Both the position numbers and the translations under genes were made by a program. The notes beneath the pieces are model-generated. The model was not told the DNA's origin and did no database searches. It worked only from the letters and a program-made list of their open reading frames with translations. A stretch of 64,000 nt of DNA. Source: Trematomus loennbergii (taxonomy: Eukaryota > Chordata > Actinopteri > Perciformes > Nototheniidae). Numbering within the stretch: position 1 is the first letter of the stretch; every line of letters begins with the position of its first letter. Of the stretch, positions 14,973 through 27,488 are shown in pieces. Location: positions 122,501 through 186,500 of the forward strand of contig JAAOOA010000472.1 in NCBI GenBank assembly GCA_012861695.1, in the 5' to 3' direction.

Positions 14973-15003
<31 letters not shown>

Positions 15004-17505
15004 ATTATCATAAGCAATTAATCCAAGATGGTGTTCATGTTTGGAGCATTGTTTAATTCTGAAACACGTTTTGGACCAACAGCTTTTATCAGCTTTTCAT
15101 ATACAGCAGATACTTGATAAACTATAACAAATTGCCATGTTGATGATCAGATATGGAAACTCTCTGTATATCACAACATAATAACTGAAGCACTATAACA
15201 CAGAAACCTGTAGGTGACTCACTCTTCAAATGTGACAATAGAAATGTTTCACTTCCATAGGCTTTGTTACCACATTCACTATAACAGAGCTATCTAAATC
15301 CCTTGTGAGAAAAGCAGAGCAATTTATTTGGTGCATCGCAACAATGGTTATATTTCTTATTATCGCCTCAAACATGTGTTAGCTTTAGTGCTGAATGACA
15401 AGTGGATTTACAGACTAGTCAATAGACAAACTAATTAGTAATTTAAAAAGTGGTGATAACTAATAATTGCTTATTCTGGTTCTCAGCTTCTCCAATTAGA
15501 GGATTCAAATTATGTTAAATAAATAGTTATATTTCAGATGAGACAAAGAAGACATTTGAAGCCGTGACTTTCCTCTCAGACATTGCGATGAATATTTACA
15601 CCCATTTTGATGAAGTAGTAAGTAATAAAAATAATCAGCAATGTCAAATAACAACATTTCAACTGTTGGCTGAAAATATTTCTTTTTTAGAATAACGCTA
15701 TTAATTAAATAGTTTAAAAACATATAAATAAAAGCTGACCAGAAGCAGCTTATCACTAAAATGGCAATAGGCTGTCCCTCCTCAAAGGTCAGTCAATGAA
15801 CTGGGAACTCTGTTTCCTGTTTATAAACTGAAGCTGTCGATATATGGATTTATGAATTGGTTATCTTTGTGGCTTGTTTGGTACACTATTCTGTTATTGA
15901 AGGTCAGCATTTGGTAAAGAACATCTAAAAACCTAAATAAGCATCACTAAAAATATTTGTTGTAATTAGAAAACTTGAGATACAGAGACTTCTTTGGATC
16001 AATGCTGAGTTCAAGAAACACTCCTGACGCATCGTTGAAAAATCTATTATTTTTTCCTGACCACAAGCATGCATCCTCTCTGATTCACTCACACAGCTGC
16101 AGGGGTGAGTCCACACATGGTTAATAAACTGACACACACACTCTCTCTCTCACTCTAGTATACAGTACAGATGGGGGAGGTGTGTTTTACTCACCCTGGA
16201 CCGCTGCCCAGTTAGGATTCATATGACACTAACTGAAACCCCCGATAAACCCCCGCGCTCTCTCCCAAAGAGTGGTTTAAAAATAGCCTGATTCGATGGA
16301 AACGAGCCTGGAGTTCTGAGAAGCGGAGGGAAATGACCAAGCTAAGTGTAGGCGGGCAGACTTATCTTACACTATGTCCGAGCCAAGTATCCACTGCACA
16401 TATGGTGACCACTAAAAATATAGATAAATAATAGCGTGGCGGCTTAATAAAGATTATATACAGCCAGAAACCAACCCCTGAATGCTTTCACCCAGGTAAA
16501 AACACTTCATACACGCACAGGGAGTTACATCTTAAAAGAAAAGGCACTGCTGCATATTCTAAATTTAACACATGCCAGACTTAAGCGCTGGGGTATGCTG
16601 AGTGTTGTTTGGAGAAAATCAGCCTCAATTCATATCTGCAGAGCACAGGGTGCATGCATAAGAAATCGGATAAAGAGCCTTAGGGAGAAGGAGAGTTGGG
16701 AATCCACTCTGAGTTTCCTAAACCATCAATGTACCTTTCACCTGCAAACTTGCAGACTTTAACTTCCTGCGGTAGATACAAAATGCGCACAGTCCAGGCA
16801 CCGATGGGACCTGGTCAACTTTTCAAAGAACAAGGTCAAACGGCTCTGCTATTTTTGGAAAGTTTGGAAATTAGATGCAGTCGGGTCCGTCTCTGAAGGT
16901 ATGCATGTCACATTCCACCGCTGAGAGGAGAGCCACTTTCGTTTTCAAAAGACGTGAAATAACTCTTTGGGGAAAAAGAAATAGAGGCATATTTTCTCTG
17001 AACACTTAGATAAATTAAATATGTGAATGCCTGTCACCTTGTGAGCGTGTGCAGAGTAGCAATGGGACATGATGGGACATTACTGTGTGAAGGCTTTGGA
17101 TGAAGAGGACAGAAAAAAAAAATGGCTTATCTTAGCGTTTTAATTTCCTGCTTCATTTCACGTTTCAGGAAAAATTCTCATTTCGAAAAACTCCAATAAG
17201 CAACAATGAGACATGATCATGACTCAGAAATACTTTTATAGTAACCAAGCAGCAGCAGCAGCAGCAGCAGAAGAACCCCCCCCCCAATACACTTTATCCA
17301 GTCAGCCTAATTGCTTTAGCCAAGATGTGACAAGCCAGACAATTGCTGTGCAACGGATCATCAAGAGAAGCCCAAAAAAAGAAAATCAGATATTCGAGCC
17401 CTTAGTATCACTCTGCCAAAAACTCAAGCGATTGCTCTGCATCCCGGTCTGTTCTGTATCTCTGTAGTCTACAGATTCGAGACGCTTTCCAACAAAAACA
17501 CTTAA
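14609..17505. other. Unique intergenic sequence with two small simple repeats
   Basis: A short CA run lies at 14973-14998, and an AGC run followed by nine or more C residues lies at 17249-17285. Otherwise I see no gene, transposon terminus or RNA gene. Confidence 0.45.
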
Positions 17506-18452
17506 AGGTGGGGTAGGTAAGTTTGAGAAACCGGCTCGAGATACACTTTTGTTATATTCCATGGAATGCTCTTAACATCCCGATAGCAATGAATATCTTG
17601 AAGTGCTTTGACAAAAATCCATAAAAAAATGTAATCTGTGGAAGCTGTAGTACTGTAACGGAGCGTCCACACAGCAGCGTTAAAAAAAATCTTGGAGGTG
17701 GGTGTATCTGAAGCTTGGGGATTTTTTGCGAGCAACGCGACCAACAACCAATCACATGAATCTCCCGCCCCAGACATACAAAGCAAAAAGCCGAAGTAAA
17801 CTGGATATAAACTCCCCAAACAGGCGAAAACCTACCACTGTCTCTGCCACCTCCCTCCATGCCTGGCTCCTCCGGTTTGTATCCGGTAGGTAAATAGGGA
17901 CTGGTCATAAAGCACCGGGTGATTCCCTACCGCTAATTTGTCCTCCATTTTTTGGAATATGAGGAAATGAACTCCCAGCTTACACGCGGTTTGATTGGCT
18001 AGCGCTTGAACTGTCAGATTTGCATAAACAGGATTTGATTGGCTGACGCTTCCACCTCAGCTTCAAAAGTTGAACATTGCTCAACTTTGAATCCTGAAAA
18101 TCCTGAAAATCTCCGCTCTGCTTCCCACAATGCAGTTCGGCGAAAAGTGAGGCAAAGTGATGTCAACCCATTCAAAGTGAATGGGCAGAAGCATTAGAAG
18201 ATTTTAACGCTGCTGTGTGGACTCCGTAAAAAGTAGGACCAATCATTTTAGCCGGCCCGGCTAAAATAACTGGATGGCCTACCTGCCTGTCAGCCTTCCA
18301 TCTGTGCACAAACTTATCTCATGCCCTCATTGGTCATGTGCGCGTGTGTGTTGGAGGAGGGGCTCTGTAAGGAAGTGGCAGATTTTTTCAGCTGTGTATT
18401 TTCAAATTCTAGCGCACTCGAGCTGGTTTCTCCAAAATGACCTACCCCACCT
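17506..18452. mobile_element. Kolobok/T2-like MITE interrupted by a nested MITE
   Basis: Both ends are flanked by TTAA (17502-17505 and 18453-18456). The terminal inverted repeats begin AGGTGGGGTAGGT and continue into a GAGAAACC.GCTCGAG inverted block. The junction TTAAAGG fits the T2/Kolobok terminus pattern; piggyBac also duplicates TTAA but usually begins CCC. The outer arms match, in opposite orientation, the uninterrupted 382-bp copy at 61803-62184. The excess length here is accounted for by the insertion at 17659-18226. No transposase is encoded. Confidence 0.85.
17659..18226. mobile_element. Nested PIF/Harbinger-like MITE, 568 bp
   Basis: The element has inverted ends CGGAG(CG)TCCACACAGCAGCG and CGCTGCTGTGTGGACTCCG, and is flanked by the 3-base duplication TAA (17656-17658, 18227-18229). 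The empty site is preserved in the sister element at 61.8-62.2 kb, which reads CTGTAAAAAG on the matching strand. Three-base TWA duplications are characteristic of PIF/Harbinger transposons. The interior is non-coding and contains several CCAAT or ATTGG motifs and the short palindrome-like TTCAAAAGTTGAACATTG. Confidence 0.85.
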
Positions 18453-20570
18453 TTAACACACTTCTTAAAAAGACTAAGCATAGTGCTGATTGTTGAATCA
18501 GTGCGGGGCAAACCTGCTGGATTTCACTATAAGCATAACATAAGAGCGATTATAATTATTAACCCTAACCCTTTTTGCGCTAATTGTACATGATAGAGCA
18601 AACTTAAGCAACTGGTGAGTTACTTCATTTCGCTTAATTGACTGAAATAGTTAAAAAGATGTACAGAATGAATAGGTCGGTCTATGAAATGTCAAAAAGG
18701 ATGTAGATTGCTCCTACATCTCAAGATCAGCTATTAATGAAATATTATAAATTATTAACGTAAAAAGTATTTGTGGATTCATTTTCTGTTGATCCAATAA
18801 AACAATTTGTTTGAGTGCAAAGTCAATCACAAATAGGATTTAAGGTTGTAGAAACTTGTGATAGACATCTGTCAATTTTTTCTTTACATTTCATTGACTG
18901 AAAACTAATATCAATTTCTTTCATTACAAAATACTCATTGTGTCCCTCTCTATCTCTGGTCTGAACTCCAGCAAATCGTTTAGTCACAACTCGACTGCTC
19001 TCCATTCACACTCCTTTCAGTCCTGCTACACACAGCCTTTACAAGATTACCTGCTTTCAAAGCTCATAAAGAAGGCTTCCTTATCTAAAAATTGCACAAA
19101 GCAGAAACTAAGTTGTGCAGCTGAATCTTAAATCAAAGTTACATTTAAAACCACCTGGCAGAGAACTTTATCCAACTCACTTCAACAACATGCTAACAAA
19201 CAGTGTAAAACAAAGTTGAGCCAAGATAGACGCGGCTCAGAGCAGATTCTCACGCGTCGTCAGCCAATTTAAAATGAAGCCAACCTGTTTTTCTATCATG
19301 CCTGGAATGACCTTGTTTTTTTCCAAATTTCATCATTTCATCAGATGTGAGATTTCAATCTGTGTCACCAAAGGCAAGATGCTGTTTACCTCTTGATATG
19401 CAGCCAAATATGTCATGTGAAGACAGAGCCTATCTTCTAAAATTAAAAAAGGATATGCAACAGACGTGCATTTCTTTCGGGACGAGACGTGTTCCAATTC
19501 TGGCGAGATGTGTCAGTTTCAACTTCTTGTGCTGAAAACAAGACAAATGTCTGCTGTGCCAAATGTTCTCTTTTAAGAGCGTACACCAAATCAGAGTGAG
19601 GTGGTGGGAGGCCCTGGGTGTGTGGTAGGTCTTTCCAGGGAAATAACCCCTGGCACAAAGATGGATGGTTACATTTCCTGCTGCAACAACAGCCGTTTGT
19701 TTGGAGGAAATAGGAGAGCGACTGGGCTGTTAGTACAAGCTGTGATAGCCACCATGGCTGAACAGGCAACAGAAATAACACCGCTAAGAGAAACGAAAAC
19801 TTCACAAATTGAAAAACCAAGGAAAAGGACATTATGGTGCCGCCTACACCACTTGATTGAGAGCCAATCTCTGGGAAACCAGCAGAGAGAAAATCCACAG
19901 CAACAAGCACTTAGCAGTGAAGATGGAGATGGAGAAAGAGGTGGTGCTGCAGTGGAGGTTTGGCAATATGGGTAAACGTTAGCAATGATACCAATATATA
20001 TAATGACATATCTTTATGAAAATGCATTTCGCACACCGTGGGCCAGAGATGGGAATATGATACGAGAGAAAGGCTCTAAATCACACTGTCCAGGTCCAGT
20101 AAATCCAGCGTAACCAAACAACACACGCTGATTTACAACACTTCCAACCACAGACCAGTACAGCCTGCTTTGGTCATTTGTAATAAATCTAAATCAAGGT
20201 GATGCACATTAGGTGAGTATTTCCACTCCATTGACTATTCAGTGTTTCTGTGTTCACTTATCCATGAAAAGCAAGCAAGCAAAAGAATTATAGTTCCTGC
20301 TGCTTCTACTACTCTCTTAAAACAAAGACATGGAAACAACACATACCTATCAACTGTATGAAAACCTAAGTTATTCCCAATTCTTGCCAAACAAAACTGA
20401 ATACCAACATAAATTGCTATCTCTATAAAAGCAGATATAACAAATAGATAGTCAAATGCATTTTATAAAAACATACTGTAGGCTCCGTTTGACATCACTT
20501 ATACATTATAGTGAAAAAAGATTTGGATATGGAACGTACATTTTTAACAATATAATATATATATATATAT
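18453..20570. other. Unique intergenic sequence, nothing recognised
   Basis: No repeat termini are seen. Overlapping frames at 19443-19975 (155 and 124 codons on opposite strands) have no recognisable domains. The TAACCCTAACCC at 18559 is only two telomere-like units. Confidence 0.4.
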
Positions 20571-20705
20571 GCTTTTATCCAAAGACACTTACATACATTT
20601 CCAAACCGTAGACAAAACAATAGGAGTAATTTGGGCTACAGTATCTTGTCCAAGGACATGTTGACTGCAGGGGCTAGGGATCGAACCACTGATTGGTAGA
20701 CAACA
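20571..20705 (-). mobile_element. SINE fragment (minus strand)
   Basis: On the minus strand it reads from a B-box-like GGTTCGATCCC to a GTAAGTGTCTTTGGATAAAAGC tail, the 3' end shared by vertebrate V-SINE-type elements. A TA run lies directly at the tail (20550-20570). The tRNA head is degraded. Confidence 0.65.
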
Positions 20706-22859
20706 ATGTACCCCAAATGTTGTCCGAAATCACAATGCAAAATCACAGAGTGGTCAGATGTGTCAAGAAATCAATTTTACAAACTGGACTAAAACGATAT
20801 TGAAGATGTATACCGTGAGTTAAGGCGTAGCCCATATGGCAAAACTCTTCAAGGTCACTCATTTATTGTTTATCGCGGCGTATACAATTGCCTTCTCGAT
20901 TGTTTTACAGCAGCATCTGGTTTGTCCTCCACCAGCAGGAAGGATGATTGGGATTGGGACGCCGGGGGGAGGGTTGAGGGGGGGGTGTGATTTGCTCCAC
21001 TTTCAGCCTGGCTGGCTAATCAATGATGGAAGGTCTGAACTCATTATGAAGTGATTAAGAGATCATTTGGAGCAACACACCAATGCACTTTTGCCTTCCC
21101 CCAGTCCACCCAGCTCTGAGTCCAGCGATCAATAAGTGGTATGGCCACAGGCTATTTACTGAGACACTTGTTTCCTTATTTCAGTTGCTTCCTCCTATTA
21201 AACACAGGAGCAGGGAGAATCGAAGTGGATTTGGAGGGGTTATTCCTGTTCCATCCATGGTGGCGAGGTTGAGTGTGTTGTGATGTCTGTATTATCTTAA
21301 TCTTTTGAAGGTTAATATTATCCTTCTGAGTGTGAGGGTTTTTTGAAAATAAAGAGGATTCTGGGGATTGTGGGTGACGACGAGTCTGAATGGGAGTTTT
21401 GGAAGATCTTTGCGCTTAGTCATCAGCTAATAATCCTTTAAAGCAATGAAAATCCATGCCCATATCATGCCGCGTTTGCTATTTCTGTGCATGAAATATG
21501 CATGAAAAATGACAAGGATTCCTTTCTTGGATGACTCGTTTTTTCTTTCCCTTTCAAAATGAAGATCCGTTTTGTTGTGGATGCTCCTTCCAAGCTGCCC
21601 TGTGGGTAGCACGCACAGCCTCCATGCTACACAAATCAAAGTGTGTGGTGTGTGTGTGTGTGTATACATACTCTCTGCTTCCTCTAAAAAAGGGCAACTA
21701 ATACAGGGGTGAGGAGGACAAGAAGACAAAGCATGAATCTACACTTATGACTCAGACCAAATATCCAAAATAAACCCCCAAACAAAAACACGGCGCATGA
21801 CTTTGCATAGAAAGGAAACAAAGGAGAATGAAAGTCTGAGGTTTTAATTCTTAACAAAGCTCCCTTCTTCGACACGAGCCCCTCTCTGGCCTGTAAATAT
21901 GAGGCAAATTGCTGACAGTGCACGCTACAGGTTATATTTCCCCTGTAAATTGCTGGACTCAATCCACGGAGCTTCATGAAGCGTAACCAAACAGTCATCC
22001 AGTGTTCGTGCTGCGCTGCTTGTGGCCGCGGCGGGTTGGCAGGCGGAGCCAAGTCCATGTTCGACAAGGGGTTAACGTTTCTGCAACACAGCTCCACAAA
22101 ACCACAGGAAGACAGCCAGTCTGGACGGTCGGAGCGAGGCCTGTCACTCGTCCAGATCGTGGTCTTTTTTTCTTCTTCTCCCTCTCCTTCCCTCTGGCCT
22201 TTCACTGAACTCAAAGCCTTTCCTCACAGAATTGACACACATCAGCTTGGCTATAATTTCCAGGCCAGCAGTAACCACAGCAGGACCGCAGGAGGTAGAG
22301 CCACTGCACGCCCGTTTTCGGAATCAAGCGTAATTACAAGCCTGCCAAGGATCAAACCTGATAGCTGATGATTGGACTAGTAGGGGGGGGAAAGGGTTGT
22401 CAGTGCTGAAAACATCTACTGTATTCACCTTTACTTCCAGTCTGCTGCCACAATAAATGAAAAAGGGGAAATGGATGTAACTAAATTGGCAGTTGCAAGT
22501 CTGTGCCACCACAGGGAAATTAACTTTAAAATCATGCAAGCCAATATATGGAAGATATTTTCAAGCAAATTGACGGAAAACGTTTCTTCCAAGCACAGTT
22601 TAGATGTTGACTTAACATTGGAAGAGTGGCTGCAATCGATAGAAAAAAACAAAGAAACACCCACAGCCAGTCAGGACAGTGATGGAGGATGCTCTTCAGC
22701 AGAAGGCACACGTCTGCCTGCTCCTAACGGTGCATTTGTTACGCTCGACGCAACATGTTAATGTGATTTCTGGCCAAACGGGGCCAGACCTGGGGGCCAA
22801 GGCCCGGTGGTCTCAGCAGATAACCTGGACCGGCCTGTGCTGCGTCAGCCCGGGTTATT
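20706..22859. other. Unique intergenic sequence with a small GT repeat
   Basis: A short GT run is present at 21641-21662. Frames of 96-176 codons at 21684-22761 occur on both strands and show no family signature. Confidence 0.4.
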
Positions 22860-23860
22860 GATGGCCAGGAGCCTGCAGGGCTGACAGGTAATAATTCACT
22901 CCCCAGGGGTCCCACACCCTTCAGTGGACACAGCCGGGAGAGTACTGAGGGGGAGGGGGAGGGTGCAGGGACACAGCCTTGAAGCTCACATTCACTTTAC
23001 CCTCCCTCTTCTTCCTTTCTACACTATCTTCTTTAAGAAAGGGGGTTCTCATTGGCTGCCCAGTTGCCACGGGTAACTAGCCATTATCAAAATGAAATAT
23101 GAGGTGCCACAGGCCGGTGCCTCTCTCAGGTGCGGGGCCAAACAAAGTCCCATATGTTGCGGATGAGGAGATTAGATTAACTGTTGCTTCCTGAAGCACG
23201 CCGCCACGCCAGCCATTCTTCAGACAGCAGCACTTGTACAATGCAGCCGTGTGTGTGTGTGTGAGGTCTGCGACACTTTAGACAAATCACTGTTGTCGTG
23301 GTGCCACAACAATAGCCCAAAAAATATCATCCTATACTCTCAAGTTCCACTGAGCTTGAAATGGGGGTTGGGAATGAGCGCCGAGTGAAGCAATTCAGCA
23401 ACTTCAATTTCGCCCGGGGGGTTTAATGTAACGTGTCTTTGTGTATGCCACTAAAATTCACATTTCTCCCCTGACCAATCAAAACTGCAGACTACCCGTG
23501 CGTGTATGAGAGTTATACAGAGCTATGTTCAGATATTGAGCACTTTATCTCGATGATGAAAATGGAAATAGGCCCGCTGAATGTTCCCCAAGGGCCACAG
23601 TCCTCAGTCCCTGTTAGGAGCCTATTTCAACCATCATTACCCTGAGGACCATTAGGAAGACGCCATCTGCACAAACGGGGGCCCCTTCATCGGGGGCCTC
23701 TTGTCATTCCAAACTAAAAGCAAGTGGCGAAATGGAAATCGGAAATAAAATTACACACTGGGCTAAATGCACCATTAACCATGCTAACTGTGCGGCGGAC
23801 CTATCAGGCGCTGAAAATGAGAGCCGGACGAAGAGCAAGCAATTTCCAGAGGTGACGAGG
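22860..23860. other. Repeat-poor balanced block, possible conserved non-coding elements
   Basis: This kilobase lacks transposon ends and long simple repeats. It has a more even base composition than its flanks and contains ATTA-type and CCATTATCA-like motifs of the sort common in vertebrate enhancers. No long frame is present. The call is inference from texture alone, and no alignment was available. Confidence 0.25.
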
Positions 23861-24585
23861 AAATGAATGCACCGCTCGTTCTTTGCACTAGCACACGTTC
23901 AACTCACCCGTCAGCAGAATGTGACTTCCCTAATGGTGTCGGGTTAAAAGAAAAGGAGAGAGCAGTTGATTGTTTGCGAGCGTGGGAGACTGCCACAATC
24001 GAGGCTTGAATATAGATTTGTTTGCACTATATATAGTATAAGTAGGAGTGCAGACAGACACTGCTGGTAGGTATCAGACACAATTCATCAGGCTACAGCC
24101 GCTACACAGGAGCATCTCACTTCTCCTGCAGGGAAGCAGCACCTTCCCTTGTCAGCAGGCCAGTAACATGTCAAATAAAATAACCTGAAACCTCATCTCA
24201 ACGTCCTCTAAGCACCAGAGTGCTAAGTCACTGTAAATGTGCGGTAGGAAACCACAAGCCATCATCAGGCCTCCCCATCCTGTGATAGCACTGCCGCTAA
24301 GACCAGGCAAAACCAAAGAAAATCACAAGACTCGACCACACCGTTTCCACTTAAACATCTGACTGCTTGGGCTAGATAGGGCATGATGTGTTCCCCTCCA
24401 ACAGCCAAAACAAGAGCTTTATTCTGAATAACCAAAAGCTGTCTTTGCTGCTCAATCAATGCACCCCGTAAGCTGAACATACATTGTTTTTAAATGACTC
24501 CAAAACTTTTGCAAGGCGAGCATAGATCAGAGAAGAGCCCGGCTGCCTTTGAGCGAGGCGAGAAGGCACAAGATCGAAGTAGTGT

Positions 24586-24586
<1 letters not shown>

Positions 24587-24625
<39 letters not shown>
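24587..24625 (+). repeat. (GT)n microsatellite
   Basis: A GT run of about 39 bases ends in GCGCGCGTGC. The Thr-His frames on the minus strand are shadows of it. Confidence 0.95.
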
Positions 24626-24626
<1 letters not shown>

Positions 24627-25664
24627 CGCGCGTGCATATGAGATGTATTTATTGTTGAAATGTTCTTTGCCTCGACTGAAAGTGAACACCCACTGAGGGC
24701 TAAGAGAGGGCTAATGCACACCAGGCTGAGACAAATCACAGTCCCAGTTCTGCAGGATGGCTCAAGAGCAGCAGCATAAATAAAGCAGCAGCAGCCCCTG
24801 GGAGTCTGATGAGACAAAAACACAGCTTTCTTCATCTCTCTCTGTGCGTCGTAGTCAATACTCAAGTCCAATGCTGCTGGAAGTCTGCGTGCAAAAGCAG
24901 AAACCTGTTACAACAATGAGCTCATCGAGTTTGGCTTTCAGACAAAATGCAGATGAAGCGAGCATGATTTAAGAGGTGAAATCCATGCAAAGTGAGAGGG
25001 TGCAGCTTCAATATAATCGAACAGTGTTCTCTGTTAAAAGCTGATTCGTTAACGTTATCTGCGAGTTAAAGGATTTGGTGCACAAACAGGTCTTGAGCAA
25101 ACAAATGTGGTCTGTCTCCGGTGGGGAATAAACCTGAGTATCCAAATTCAATTAGTGTCTTCGGCTAAGACGCCACTCAATGAGAGCTTATCTGGGTCTA
25201 ATACCTGATAATAAGTTGCAGCAACAGACTGAGAAAACCTGATTATGAGTCGTGCAGAAATGGAAAACACTGAGGCGTTTACACAATGCATGTGCAAATG
25301 TATATGAAAACCCCGAACAAAGAGAGGAACACACACATGTCTAATAGCTTGCAGAAATCATTAAGTCAGATAATACTGGCTTGCAATCAGCCTTCAGTGT
25401 AGAGACGAAACACAGCCGAGGAAAATGGGAAAAACAAGCCGCTTCTACGGAACCAAAATGCAACTTATGGCAGAGTTTAAGCGCATAAAACGTGACGGAA
25501 ATGTTGTGTTTACGTGATTAAAATTAATGTAGACGTTTGGACACCATTAATAAGGTGAATTAATGTCTCCTCTGTGGGAAACTTGGAGCATCAGCCTCCT
25601 AATGAGCTAAGTAAACGCAGCTGCAGCAGCATCGCTAAAGTCATCAACTAGCACCACTTCTTAC
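24626..25664. other. Unique sequence; would be intron if the minus-strand exon at 25.67 kb is real
   Basis: No coding exon or repeat terminus is recognised in this interval on either strand. Confidence 0.35.
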
Positions 25665-25880
25665 CTTATTGTTTCCTTCGTACGTCCAGTAAAAAGAGAA
25701 AAATACCCCTCTTTGTCTCTCAGAGGAGATACTGAAGCGGTACAAATTCGTTTTGACGAGGCACAGTTGTTAGTTTTTGCTAGTTTTCTTCATTAGTAAT
25801 CCCAGAGCACCAGAGAAAGGCGCCCCTTCACTCCTGTGACAAGACTGGAGCCAGACTGAAGTCACAACACTTCGGGAGCC
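25665..25880 (-). other. Candidate non-coding first exon (minus strand)
   Basis: On the minus strand the segment ends in AATAAG followed by GTAAGAAG, a close match to the vertebrate 5' splice-site consensus (last exon base 25665, intron starting 25664). Immediately upstream in that orientation is the CpG/CCAAT-box cluster at 25.88-26.09 kb. The only ATG in the segment opens a seven-codon frame, so it would be a 5' untranslated exon. The upper boundary (transcription start) is a guess, and no downstream exon was recognised. A long first intron leaving the window on the left is possible. A chance donor match is the main alternative. Confidence 0.35.
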
Positions 25881-26092
25881 GGAGCTCAGGCCACGCCCCC
25901 TAAGTTGCAGTCTGACAGACGTTCTAGCCAATCAGGAAGCGACGTTAGGACCACGTTGCCTCCTATTGGTTAGTAATTCGAACTTTTGTGTTAAGCCCCG
26001 CCCAGATGCAGCTCACTTTTCCCCCAGATGTTAAATGCCTCAACATCAGGGCCCCAAACCAGCCAATCAGAGCGCAAAACAGGGGATTTAAA
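25881..26092 (-). promoter_or_regulatory. Candidate CpG-rich promoter with CCAAT and GC boxes
   Basis: Within about 210 bases there are two GCCAATCAG boxes (25926, 26062), one TATTGGT inverted CCAAT box (25964), two GC-box-like motifs CACGCCCCC (25892) and CCCCGCCC (25995), and several CpGs in otherwise CpG-poor surroundings. CCAAT boxes bind NF-Y in either orientation, so direction is assigned only from the splice donor at 25664. Similar CCAAT motifs also occur inside some MITEs in this window, so a transposon origin is not excluded. Confidence 0.4.
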
Positions 26093-27488
26093 CACACACA
26101 TCGTTTGACTTTATGGGAGGAGCAATTTAAAAGTATGTGAAATTACATTAGCCACATTATTCTCTTGTAAACAACACCATATTAGTACGTTTTAGTTGTA
26201 AAAATGTTTTACAGTTGTATCTGTTCAGTAGGCTAAATGAAAAAATGGTTAATCTAAAAGTGATTTGCTAAAGTGACTAATGTATAATATTGATGTTGTG
26301 CTGTAAAGTCTGCACTGTGTGTAAGATCTGTATATTATTACTTAAACATAACTAAATCCTGGTATTTGTTAGGCATTTCTGCTTGATAAATGACTTGAAA
26401 GGTTAATTGCTTATCCATTCTTTGTAGATTAATTTCCTGGCTATAAACTAATTGATTCATTGGCTCGTGAATCATTTCAGCACTGTACAATGATTTGTCC
26501 TCTCCTAATCGATCACTGTGACACTTCACAATAACACATAAGGCAGAAATAAATATTCTTTCATATAAATCATGTTGCTATTGTAGTTATGCAAAGCACT
26601 GAAAATGCAAACTGCTTGTACTCTGAATGTCCTAGATGCACTTTGAAAAGCACGGACAAAGTGTACCAACAAGAGCTAATCAGCTGGGGAGGATGATGTG
26701 CAGTTCTCTAATAAGACACCTGTGCAGAGAAGGGAGCGCTCAGGCATTTAGTCTGACTCCAGCACTCAATGATAATCTAATAGATGGCCGTGGACTCACT
26801 GACTCATTCATCTCTGGTCTTCATCTACTGCATTTCCATTTCAGTCACTCTTTCTTGTCGAAAGTGTTATAAAGGGAGAAAAAAGGACAGCTCAAGGGGC
26901 TCTTGCAGTAATTGTCTGCACCGCTTACAATACATTTAAACCGTTAGCCTGTTTGCTAGTCGGCTTAATGAGATGGCGTCCTTTCAGGTCACGCTTATTC
27001 ATTGAATTCCTCTTTGTCCTCAAGCTGCAGAGAAATGGTGGTGAGTTTTTGGTCGGCTCGTACTCCTCACTATAGTAGATGTACTCTTTTCTGTTGCAGT
27101 GCGATGCTGCCTGTTGTGGAGAGGCTCTTTAAAGGGGAGGGAAGGACATGATTCCAAAATGATTTGTGTGGACTCCTTAAATCTTTGGTCACCTTCTGTC
27201 CGCCACAACACTCTGCCAGAAAGGGATTTTGGCAGTAAAGAGGCTTAATATATTAAGCCTCTGACATTAAGTTGTTCTTCTTTTGTTCTCCTCATAATTG
27301 TCCTCGGTGGTTGCATTGTAAACACCTTTAGAGCCTGGGGGTCCGCTGCTCCTGCATTGCACTGTAAATAAAGTACAGATTTACGGTGATAAAGCACTGT
27401 TGGTTTTCAGGTATTGGTATTATTAAACGATAACTCAATATTTTGTGAAAGTAATGTATTTTTACTTCTTGCCAATGGCTATATATAA
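26093..27488. other. Unique intergenic sequence with a 22-bp perfect palindrome
   Basis: Nothing gene-like was recognised. A perfect palindrome, GAGGCTTAATA followed by its reverse complement, sits at 27240-27261. Confidence 0.45.

Noticed and set aside
18559..18572. Telomere-like TAACCCTAACCC
   Set aside because: Two units only, which is expected by chance; no interstitial telomeric array.
19443..19975. 155- and 124-codon frames on opposite strands
   Set aside because: No recognisable motif; probably shadows in non-coding sequence.
21684..22368. Overlapping 130-176 codon frames on both strands
   Set aside because: No domain, opposite-strand overlap and no exon boundaries; most likely chance frames in GC-balanced sequence.
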